A DNA stretch of 6,216 bases from the NCBI GenBank assembly GCA_021784635.1, contig JAJYHS010000031.1, positions 1-6,216 on the forward strand, written 5' to 3'. The DNA comes from a bacterium (lineage in GTDB: Bacteria; Bdellovibrionota; Bdellovibrionia; Bdellovibrionales; UBA1609). Within the stretch, counting starts at the first letter, position 1. The number at the start of each line of letters is the position of its first letter. Shown here piece by piece: positions 1-5,858 of the stretch. Below the pieces are notes generated by a model that saw only the letters and a program-made list of their open reading frames with translations, did no database searches and had not been told where the DNA came from. Position numbers and translations under genes: made by a program.

Positions 1-392
1 TTCGTGACGATTTTATTTGCCCCCAACGAAACGTAATAAGCGCCGCTAGCAGCCATAGAGCCGACCGAAACAACAACTGGCTTGTGCAATTTGGTGCGGA
101 CCCTTTTCAGTTCGGCATACATTTCTTGACTTGGGCCGACCACTCCACCAGGGGAATTAACTCGAACCAGCACGCCTTTGATGTTGCTGTCGCTCACGTA
201 CCGGTTGAGATTTGACAAAAAGTTGCGGTCGTTAACAATGACGCCGTTAAGTCTCATCAGCAAGATCGATGAACTGGCAATTTTAGGTTTCTCGAGATGA
301 AATTGCTTCATCACCCCGTTCATCACCAACAAACAACCCGCGAAAAAAAATACCAGTAATACAATGAATACCGTACCTAAAAATTTTCGCAT
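1..392 (-). CDS. sppA: Signal peptide peptidase SppA, S49 family serine protease (N-terminal part, cut by window edge)
   Basis: Membrane-anchored serine protease of the S49/ClpP-crotonase fold; the family degrades signal peptides left in the inner membrane after secretion. The first 130 residues are visible, starting MRKFLGTVF at the ATG at 392-390. Residues 4-24 form one hydrophobic membrane segment, with the protease domain expected outside. The segment contains FAGC at 17-20, but Phe in the -3 position makes a lipobox unlikely. Residues 76-83 (VRVNSPGG) and 112-120 (SMAASGAYY) are the SppA hallmarks; Ser116 is the expected nucleophile. The general-base Lys lies beyond the window. Only one protease domain start is seen, so the short Bacillus-type form (about 300 aa) is more likely than the long E. 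coli double-domain form, which is inference. It lies 24 bases behind rpsA on the same strand, so it is probably co-transcribed. The family assignment is firm. Confidence 0.93.
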   Translation of the reverse strand, partial: MRKFLGTVFIVLLVFFFAGCLLVMNGVMKQFHLEKPKIASSSILLMRLNGVIVNDRNFLSNLNRYVSDSNIKGVLVRVNSPGGVVGPSQEMYAELKRVRTKLHKPVVVSVGSMAASGAYYVSLGANKIVT

Positions 393-402
393 CTCGATCT
401 CG

Positions 403-406
403 CCTC
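403..406 (-). promoter_or_regulatory. Ribosome binding site of sppA
   Basis: GAGG on the minus strand, 10 bases before the sppA ATG and inside the 24-base gap after the rpsA stop. Spacing is slightly long. It supports the ATG at 392 and independent initiation within a polycistronic message. Confidence 0.5.
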
Positions 407-416
407 GTTCAGTATA

Positions 417-2237
417 TTAATCTTCTTTTTTCGCCGCACCTTTTAACGTGTCACCGAAAATATCACCAAAACTTGTTTTTGACGACATCGTCGATTTCTT
501 CACGTAATCGGCGACGTCGGCCTTTTGTTCGCGAAGTTTGACGAGTTTGGCGCTCAACGCGATTTTTCGCGCGTCTTTATCAATCGAGATCACCTCGGCT
601 CGGATCGTATCCCCGACTTTTACGACATCTTCAGGTTTTTCGATCCGTTTCGTTGCCAGTTCAGAAATGTGAATGAGCCCTTCTATATTTTCAGCTAGCT
701 CAACGAACACGCCAAAATCGGCTGTTTTCACTACTTTCACGTCATGTTGCGAACCGATCGCGAATTGCTGATCAACCGTTGCCCACGGATCCGCTTCGAG
801 TTGTTTCACCCCAAGGCTGAACCGTTCGTTTTCGATATCAACGCCGAGCACCACCGCGCGAACTCGCTCGCCTTTTTGATAAATTTCAGACGGATGGTTG
901 ATTCGTTTTGTCCATGAAAAATCGGAGACGTGTACAAGTCCGTCGATTCCTTCTTCAATCCCTACGAAAATACCGAAATCCGTAACCGATTTCACTTCAC
1001 CTTCGATAATCGTACCCGGCGGATAGGTTTCTTTGAGCTCTACCCACGGATTCGGCTGGAGCTGTTTCAACCCTAGGCTGATACGACGGTTCGTTGAATC
1101 AATTTCAAGTACTTGCACTTCAACTTCTTCACCGACTTTCAAGACTTGATTGGGATGTTTCACCCGTTTTGTCCAACTCATCTCAGACACATGAATGAGC
1201 CCCTCAACTCCGTCGGCGAGTTCGATAAACGCTCCGTAATCGGTGAGGCTTACAACTTTGCCTTTCACTTTTTGGCCCGGCACGAATTCGGCCGCAACTT
1301 GCGACCACGGATCCGCCTTTAATTGTTTCAAGCCAAGACTCACGCGCTCTTTTGTATTGTCATATTTTAGAACCATGACTTCAATTTCATCGCCGACATT
1401 CAAAATTTCAGAGGGATGTTTAATTCTCCCCCAACTCATATCGGTGATGTGCAAAAGACCGTCCATTCCGCCAAGATCAATGAACGCGCCGTAATCCGTG
1501 ATGTTCTTCACTATCCCGCGGACAACGGAGCCCTCTTTCATTGAATCAAGTGTTTGCGAACGTAAGCTCTCGCGTTCTTGTTCGAGAAGTGCGCGACGTG
1601 AAAGTACAATGTTGCCGCGCCGTTTGTTAAATTTAATAACTTTAAATTTATAAGTCTTGCCGATGTATTGATCCATATTGCGCACGGGGCGAAGATCAAT
1701 TTGGCTGCCCGGCAAGAATGCCTTAACGCCGATGTCGACGCTGAGACCGCCTTTGACTTTGGCAATGATCGTGCCCTCTATGACTTCTTCATTTTCAGCC
1801 GCGCGCGAGATATCGTCCCACGCTCGTAGCATGTCGGCTTTGTCTTTTGACAAAACAATCATGCCGTTTTCATTTTCAATTTTATCAATGTACACTTGAA
1901 CTTCTTGGCCGACTTGAACGTTTCGAACGCCCTCAACCACGCGAAATTCACCAATTGGAATTAAACCTTCGCTTTTATAATTAATATCAACCAGTACATA
2001 GTCGCTTTGGACCTCGACAACCCGACCGTTTACCACGTCGCCGACTTTGAAATCATTTTTGTCGACCTCCGCGCGGAAGAGTTTCTCAAACGATTCATCT
2101 GGTCTTTTTTTATCAAACGTAAATAAACTCGGATTCGCTGGGACTTGGTCATCATTGGCGTCTAACGCAGCCAACACCGCTTCCAAGGCCGCCTTCGCCT
2201 TTGATTTTTGTGCTTTGTTACTTTCGGTCATGTGCAA
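417..2237 (-). CDS. rpsA: 30S ribosomal protein S1
   Basis: RNA-binding protein of the small ribosomal subunit that brings mRNA, especially with weak Shine-Dalgarno sequences, to the 30S platform. At 606 residues it carries six S1 (OB-fold) repeats at roughly 65-132, 150-215, 235-304, 320-391, 407-478 and 494-565. Repeats 3 to 5 are most alike, each with a DYGAF/DFGIF-type strand, a GLLHI/GLIHV strand, MSW or FSW, and a closing SLGLKQL-type end followed by DPW or NPW. Repeats 1 and 2 are diverged, as expected for the ribosome-binding pair. The E. coli-like start block ESFEKLF lies at 48-54, so there is an extra Lys/Ala-rich N-terminal stretch of about 47 residues. The tail after 570 is charged and probably flexible. 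The start is TTG at 2237; an in-frame ATG two codons later (2231) would give 604 residues. cmk precedes it and sppA follows. Confidence 0.97.
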   Translation of the reverse strand: MHMTESNKAQKSKAKAALEAVLAALDANDDQVPANPSLFTFDKKRPDESFEKLFRAEVDKNDFKVGDVVNGRVVEVQSDYVLVDINYKSEGLIPIGEFRVVEGVRNVQVGQEVQVYIDKIENENGMIVLSKDKADMLRAWDDISRAAENEEVIEGTIIAKVKGGLSVDIGVKAFLPGSQIDLRPVRNMDQYIGKTYKFKVIKFNKRRGNIVLSRRALLEQERESLRSQTLDSMKEGSVVRGIVKNITDYGAFIDLGGMDGLLHITDMSWGRIKHPSEILNVGDEIEVMVLKYDNTKERVSLGLKQLKADPWSQVAAEFVPGQKVKGKVVSLTDYGAFIELADGVEGLIHVSEMSWTKRVKHPNQVLKVGEEVEVQVLEIDSTNRRISLGLKQLQPNPWVELKETYPPGTIIEGEVKSVTDFGIFVGIEEGIDGLVHVSDFSWTKRINHPSEIYQKGERVRAVVLGVDIENERFSLGVKQLEADPWATVDQQFAIGSQHDVKVVKTADFGVFVELAENIEGLIHISELATKRIEKPEDVVKVGDTIRAEVISIDKDARKIALSAKLVKLREQKADVADYVKKSTMSSKTSFGDIFGDTLKGAAKKED

Positions 2238-2317
2238 GTATTACCTCCTTAGGGGAATTCCGCTCATACAGGGAAGGGTGAACTCCAACCGTAAGGCATC
2301 ATTCCTTTTTTTGCTAC
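2238..2317 (-). other. rpsA leader / cmk-rpsA intergenic spacer (80 bases)
   Basis: Spacer between the cmk stop and the rpsA start. It has no hairpin followed by a T-run on the minus strand, so read-through from cmk into rpsA is expected. It contains an A-tract (minus strand, about 2304-2310), an 8-base palindrome GGAATTCC, and a CCTTA (2292-2296) complementary to TAAGG (2247-2251) at the edge of the Shine-Dalgarno. S1 in E. coli represses its own mRNA through a structured leader; whether this one does so is inference. A 12-codon frame starting ATGATG around 2300 has no real ribosome site and is not called. Confidence 0.5.
2243..2250 (-). promoter_or_regulatory. rpsA: Strong Shine-Dalgarno of rpsA, decides a TTG start
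   Basis: AAGGAGGT on the minus strand, an eight-base perfect match to the 16S rRNA 3' end. It ends 5 bases before TTG (2237) and 11 bases before the in-frame ATG (2231). Spacing favours TTG, while codon preference favours ATG. This is the strongest ribosome site in the window, as suits a highly expressed ribosomal protein. Confidence 0.8.
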
Positions 2318-3004
2318 TTATAAGTGGGAGAGGCTTCGTTCGGCAAGCTCTTTCCTGATAATGTCATCAACTTGTTCAACAACCTGTTCAAGAGTCAAAG
2401 AAGTGGTGTCAATAACGTGGGCCTGACTGGGTATTTGCATAGGAGCTGCACGTCTTGAACTATCCTGGTAGTCGCGCTTGACTTGAGCTTGGCGCATTTC
2501 TTCAACATTAGCGCCCTGTTCCCGCGCCCGTCTCTCGGCTCGATCACGGGTCCCGGCGGTAAGGTAGAATTTAACTTGCGCTAGGGGGAAGACAACCGTA
2601 CCACAGTCACGACCTTCGGCAAGGAGCGCATTGACACCAGTCGCGCAAAGTCTTTGGGCATTGAGAAGACTCGCACGCACCTGTGGGAATTGGCTGACAA
2701 GACTCGCGGCTGAACCAATTTCTTCAGAATAAATGGTATCGGTTACGTCTTCGCCATGCATGAAAACTTGGGTCCGTTCGGCGGCCATTACAACACGCCA
2801 AATCGGCGACACGCAAAGTTTTGCAAGTGCCACTTCGTCCTGGATATTTATGTGTTCTTTTAGCGCCACATAAGCCAATCCACGGTAAAATGCGCCGGTC
2901 GAGACCCAGGCCCAACCGTGACGACCGGCAATGAGCCGGCTCACCGAAGTCTTGCCGGAAGCTGCCGGACCGTCAATTGTGATAATAATCGATGCTGACC
3001 GCAT
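2318..3004 (-). CDS. cmk: Cytidylate kinase (CMP/dCMP kinase)
   Basis: Cytosolic P-loop kinase that phosphorylates CMP and dCMP with ATP, for pyrimidine salvage and recycling of CMP from RNA and lipid synthesis. At 228 residues it is full length (E. coli 227). The Walker A loop GPAASGKT is at 12-19 and STGAFYR at 35-41 carries the phosphate-binding Arg41. The CMP-domain block AASLVSQFPQVR is at 99-110, with Ser101 and Arg110 matching E. coli. GRDCGTVVFP at 131-140 is the GRD signature. The lid has Arg177, Asp181 and Arg184, and the end holds IDTTSLTLEQVV. One departure: the Asp usual before (T/S)GAxYR is Ser35. The ATG at 3004 has no visible Shine-Dalgarno, and the 5' end lies only 26 bases from a divergent gene, so a very short or absent leader is possible. 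It is the first gene of the cmk-rpsA-sppA set. Confidence 0.96.
   Translation of the reverse strand: MRSASIIITIDGPAASGKTSVSRLIAGRHGWAWVSTGAFYRGLAYVALKEHINIQDEVALAKLCVSPIWRVVMAAERTQVFMHGEDVTDTIYSEEIGSAASLVSQFPQVRASLLNAQRLCATGVNALLAEGRDCGTVVFPLAQVKFYLTAGTRDRAERRAREQGANVEEMRQAQVKRDYQDSSRRAAPMQIPSQAHVIDTTSLTLEQVVEQVDDIIRKELAERSLSHL
2978..2986 (+). promoter_or_regulatory. Possible extended -10 promoter for the HyuAB-like genes
   Basis: TGTGATAAT fits an extended -10 (TGN plus GATAAT, 5 of 6 to TATAAT). It lies inside the 5' end of cmk on the opposite strand. No good -35 is seen 16-18 bases upstream. A start near 2993 would leave a leader of about 38 bases before the ATG at 3031. A second AT-rich hexamer, TAAAAT at 3013-3018, is too close to the start codon. 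This rests on motif resemblance only. Confidence 0.25.
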
Positions 3005-3013
3005 AGAAAATTT

Positions 3014-3043
3014 AAAATAGGATGCGAGCTATGCCCTGGTCAA
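3014..3043 (-). promoter_or_regulatory. Possible sigma-70 promoter for cmk-rpsA-sppA
   Basis: On the minus strand, TTGACC (3043-3038, 5 of 6 to TTGACA), an 18-base spacer, then TATTTT (3019-3014, 4 of 6 to TATAAT). Nine bases separate the -10 from the cmk ATG, so transcription would begin at or one to two bases before the start codon, which fits the missing Shine-Dalgarno. The -35 lies inside the coding start of the divergent HyuA-like gene. This is inference from motif and spacing. Confidence 0.35.
3019..3022 (+). promoter_or_regulatory. Ribosome binding site of the HyuA-like gene, decides the start
   Basis: AGGA 8 bases before the ATG at 3031. The earlier in-frame ATG at 3022 overlaps this motif and has no ribosome site of its own, and the family's N-terminal strand begins about five residues after the 3031 ATG. 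I therefore choose 3031. Confidence 0.5.
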
Positions 3044-4407
3044 TTGGATTACGTGTCGGCGAACATTTCGCTGACCTTGTCGCTTTGAATAAAGAATTTT
3101 ACAAGCGGAGATTTTATTATCCGCAATCCAACGTCGAGGCGACTCTTTCGGCACTCCTGCAGGAGCTTCAAGTTTCAACCGTTGCTAAGGTTCGATTATA
3201 TCCAAATTGGCCATTTGAGCAGAGCCAATCGGGACAAAGTGATTCGGCAGCCGTATTAATTACCGCCGGTTTTGAAAACTGGCTTGAAATGACAATGCCG
3301 CTCAAAACGTGGCACTTTACGAGCGAAGCTCGGCGCCCAGCGATGCCGATTGACCGCGATCTTTTTTTAGGCGTGTCTGAACGAACCAATGCACAGGGGC
3401 AAATTGAAAAGCCGGTTGATCACACCGAACTTGAGTTTCTCGCTTCGAAGCTGCAACTTCATCAAATAAAAGATATTGCGGTTTGTTTTCTACATTCCGC
3501 GCGCAACAATGAAAACGAAATGCGCGCGAAAGAATTCTTCGAAACAAAAGGGTTTCGCGTCCACCTATCTTGCTTGCAAAACGGGCACGATTTTCATTTG
3601 ATGACCGACGAAAAGTCCCGCTTCTTGTCCACCATTGTGACCGCGCGCTCTTTTGAACCCTTTTTATCTCGGATTAAAAAAATTCAATCGGTGTTCGAAA
3701 CATTGGCGCCAGGCGAAACAAATCTGGTTTTTGTCGGGGATCACCCCTTGCAAGAAATCGCCGACGGCCGCGTTCCCCTTCTTAAAGCGGCGACTTCATA
3801 TTACGAAAAACTATCATCGTCTATGGCTCAGGACGGCCCCATTTTTTACGCCGGATATGAAAACTTCATATTATTCGCCGGTCGCGGCGAGCGGCAAAAG
3901 TCGTGGCCATCGCCTTTTGGGCCTCTTGCTCTTGCAACGCCATCGCTCTTTTTTCCGCGCATTCAACCCCTTTCATTATTAACTAAAGGTTTTATTTCGC
4001 CTGTCGAATTTTCAAATGACATTGCATCGCACGATCTCGGCCCGATGGTTTTTGGTCGTGGGCTTGTTCCCACTTTTTTTGACCTTGTGGCGCTTCAAAT
4101 GAAACCGGACGATCTTCAAGATGTGATACCGATAACCGATCGACGTAATGAACGCGGTAGACATCATCTTGTTGAACAACTTGCGGCTCATGCGCGAAAT
4201 TTTACGGACGACGAACGTCTTGCCGGTGAAACATTGGCTGACCGTTTGTTCGTGCTGGGTTGCGAGATCTTGCAGGACGAAATTCGCAATCACGGCTTAA
4301 ATAAAAATTTGAAAATTTGCGGCCCACTGGCCACGGCGTTGGCCCAACCATTGGGCGGACTTTCAATTATAGATGAATTTGAGGCTTTCAGAGAATGGAT
4401 CGGTTGA
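3031..4407 (+). CDS. Diverged, shortened HyuA-like protein (hydantoinase/oxoprolinase subunit A family), probable pseudoenzyme
   Basis: Related to the ATP-using subunit of N-methylhydantoinase, 5-oxoprolinase and acetone carboxylase (ASKHA fold). Numbering from the ATG at 3031 (458 aa; 461 from 3022). Blocks that align by eye: IGLRVGEHFADLVALN at 5-20 (family IGVDVGGTFTDLV); ITAGFENWLEM at 77-87 (ITTxGFxDxLEI); VSERTNAQGQIEKPVD at 115-130 (xxERVxxxGxxxxPLD); IAVCFLHSARNNENE at 149-163 (VAVCLLHSYxNPxHE); STIVTARSFEPFLSRI at 200-215; GPMVFGRGLVPTFFD at 337-351 (GPACYGRGGxxPTVTD). The nucleotide-binding motifs are gone: VGGTFTD is VGEHFAD, HGTT is absent near 54-63, DMGGTSTD is replaced by YAGYENFI near 273-280, and GAGGGS has no match near 311-317. 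It stops about 200 residues short, after a GPLATALAQPLG block at 431-442. The frame is open throughout, so it is not an obvious pseudogene. It overlaps the next gene by 13 bases. The native substrate is unknown. Confidence 0.72.
   Translation: MPWSIGLRVGEHFADLVALNKEFYKRRFYYPQSNVEATLSALLQELQVSTVAKVRLYPNWPFEQSQSGQSDSAAVLITAGFENWLEMTMPLKTWHFTSEARRPAMPIDRDLFLGVSERTNAQGQIEKPVDHTELEFLASKLQLHQIKDIAVCFLHSARNNENEMRAKEFFETKGFRVHLSCLQNGHDFHLMTDEKSRFLSTIVTARSFEPFLSRIKKIQSVFETLAPGETNLVFVGDHPLQEIADGRVPLLKAATSYYEKLSSSMAQDGPIFYAGYENFILFAGRGERQKSWPSPFGPLALATPSLFFPRIQPLSLLTKGFISPVEFSNDIASHDLGPMVFGRGLVPTFFDLVALQMKPDDLQDVIPITDRRNERGRHHLVEQLAAHARNFTDDERLAGETLADRLFVLGCEILQDEIRNHGLNKNLKICGPLATALAQPLGGLSIIDEFEAFREWIG
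4381..4384 (+). promoter_or_regulatory. Ribosome binding site of the HyuB-like gene
   Basis: GAGG within the 3' coding end of the preceding gene, 10 bases before the ATG at 4395. It is weak by itself, so translation probably also depends on ribosomes finishing the upstream gene 13 bases beyond this start. Confidence 0.45.
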
Positions 4408-5858
4408 ACAGTTATCGTATATACGAAAAACTTAAAAGCCTTTTTGGGCCGCTCCATCGCGCATGCCTTATGACAAGCGAATTTGAATTGCTTTATGTAA
4501 AGCCAGAGTCTCTCGCCGATATCGGGACACTGCCACTCGCATCAGAAGTCAGTCACAAGTATTTGCACCTGCGCGACGGGGATATCACGATAACGAACGA
4601 TCCGTATTCGGGTGGTACCGTCGTCTGCTCCCCCACTCTTGTCATGGGCGTGGGTACGCGCACCACAAAAAATAAATCGGCACCGGCCGAATTGTTAGTG
4701 GCGTCGCGCCTGACATTTGTCGCCAAGGTCGGCCCAGCCAATACGATTGACGATGAAGGTCTGCGTATCCCGCCGTCGCCTTATTTCTCAAACGGCATGC
4801 CCAATCCGACTATCGTCGACGCACTGAAAAGCCACCCGCTGCTCCCCGCTGATTTTTTCCCGCGCATTGAAGCTGAGATTGCGCAACTGCTCAAGTTACG
4901 CGCTCGATTAAAAGATGAACTACGCAAAGAAAATTTTAGCCGCACTCAATGGCGGCACTATTTGCGCGATTCTGAGCAGGCTTTTCATAGTCGGCTCGAT
5001 GAGCTGCCAGAAGGCGTAGGCACGAGCGAAATCGACGTGAGTGGGAAAGAGTCGATCCGTTTGAAAGCGGAGATACGTGACGGCCACATTTTCTTGGATT
5101 TTACCGGAACCACGGCTGGGCAGACGTTATTTATGACTGATTCGGCCACTATCGGCGCCGCCGTCGGAACATTTTTGAGTTTATTAAAGTCGGACATCCC
5201 CATAAACATGGGAGTGCTTTCTCGTTTTGAAATCAAAGCACCAAAAGGAAGTCTGGTGAACTCGTCGTTTCCGCGACCGCTCTACCTGGGGCATACGGAT
5301 GGGCTGAATCTTTTGGCCAATATCATCTCACTCGCTTTGTACCGAATTGACCGCAAATTGGGTTGGGCGATGAGTGGCGTGAGCCACTGCTCTTTACAAT
5401 TGATACCGAACGACGGCCCCCCGTGGTTATTTTCGCTGCCTACTGGTTTAGGTGCGACCAGTTCGGCCCCCGGTCTCGATTCTGGATTTGCGTGGCGCCG
5501 ATTTTCATTACTCGCTTATTCGATCGAAGATCTCGAGCGTCGATATCAAATTGAATTTGTTCATTGTGGAATTCGCGCCCATTCGGGCGGCGGCGGCCGC
5601 TTCGCCGGCGGTCAAGGCGCGGCCGAATCGTTCAAAATTCTCCAGCCGGTGAAAATGAGCTGGAACTATTTGCGCCCCCCAAATCGAGCCGAAGGCCTCG
5701 ACGGTGGTAAGTCGGGTCAAGACGCTGAAATTGTTGTACAGTCAGCAAACGGGCAAAAAACAATTTTACCCTCAGTTGGCGAACAAACCGTACAAAAGGG
5801 TGACATTATTACTCTTTTATCAGGCGGCGGCGGCGGATTTGGTGCCAATTCAGAGTAG
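4395..5858 (+). CDS. Diverged HyuB-like protein (hydantoinase/oxoprolinase subunit B family)
   Basis: 487 residues, somewhat short for a family of about 520-600. In known members this subunit works with HyuA on cyclic amides (hydantoins, 5-oxoproline) or in ketone carboxylation. Conserved blocks: LRDGDITITNDPYSGGT at 59-75; DDEGLRIPP at 119-127; IFLDFTGTTAGQ at 232-243; SDIPINMGVLSRFEIKAPKGSLVN at 266-289 with key residues DIP, N271, G273 and PKGSLVN; HSGGGGRFAGGQGAAE at 396-411; GLDGGKSG at 434-441; VQKGDIITLLSGGGGGFG at 466-483. The family's GGTHLPD is GGTVVCS at 73-79 and ANRAHHADVGG is ASRLTFVAKVG at 103-113, so the expected metal-ligand His and Asp residues are absent. No signal peptide or membrane segment is seen. 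It starts inside the HyuA-like gene and ends 9 bases into the convergent ilvA. The family is sure; catalytic activity is doubtful. Confidence 0.85.
   Translation: MDRLNSYRIYEKLKSLFGPLHRACLMTSEFELLYVKPESLADIGTLPLASEVSHKYLHLRDGDITITNDPYSGGTVVCSPTLVMGVGTRTTKNKSAPAELLVASRLTFVAKVGPANTIDDEGLRIPPSPYFSNGMPNPTIVDALKSHPLLPADFFPRIEAEIAQLLKLRARLKDELRKENFSRTQWRHYLRDSEQAFHSRLDELPEGVGTSEIDVSGKESIRLKAEIRDGHIFLDFTGTTAGQTLFMTDSATIGAAVGTFLSLLKSDIPINMGVLSRFEIKAPKGSLVNSSFPRPLYLGHTDGLNLLANIISLALYRIDRKLGWAMSGVSHCSLQLIPNDGPPWLFSLPTGLGATSSAPGLDSGFAWRRFSLLAYSIEDLERRYQIEFVHCGIRAHSGGGGRFAGGQGAAESFKILQPVKMSWNYLRPPNRAEGLDGGKSGQDAEIVVQSANGQKTILPSVGEQTVQKGDIITLLSGGGGGFGANSE

Noticed and set aside
1113..1494. Plus-strand open frames opposite rpsA
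   Set aside because: They lie inside the well-conserved S1 gene on the other strand, have no ribosome sites or recognisable domains, and reflect codon bias of rpsA.
417..2237. Repeated DNA blocks inside rpsA as tandem repeats or a mobile element
   Set aside because: The similarity follows the S1 protein repeats (about 86 residues apart) and is diverged at the DNA level, as expected of ancient domain duplication.
2264..2303. Small leader peptide gene (about 12 codons, ATGATG start) between cmk and rpsA
   Set aside because: The purine stretch before it is too close to the start, the peptide has no attenuation-type codon run, and no terminator follows.
2047..2358. Plus-strand open frame of about 100 codons covering the rpsA start and leader
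   Set aside because: It is antisense to the rpsA start, leader and cmk end, shows no protein family features, and has no promoter or ribosome site; treated as a shadow.
3022..3024. ATG at 3022 as start of the HyuA-like gene
   Set aside because: It has no ribosome site in front, and the ATG at 3031 has AGGA at 8 bases and fits the family's N-terminus better. It remains possible.
3031..5858. HyuAB-like genes as a recent pseudogene pair or horizontally acquired cassette
   Set aside because: There are no frameshifts, internal stops, flanking repeats, integrase or tRNA, and by eye composition does not stand out from the neighbours.
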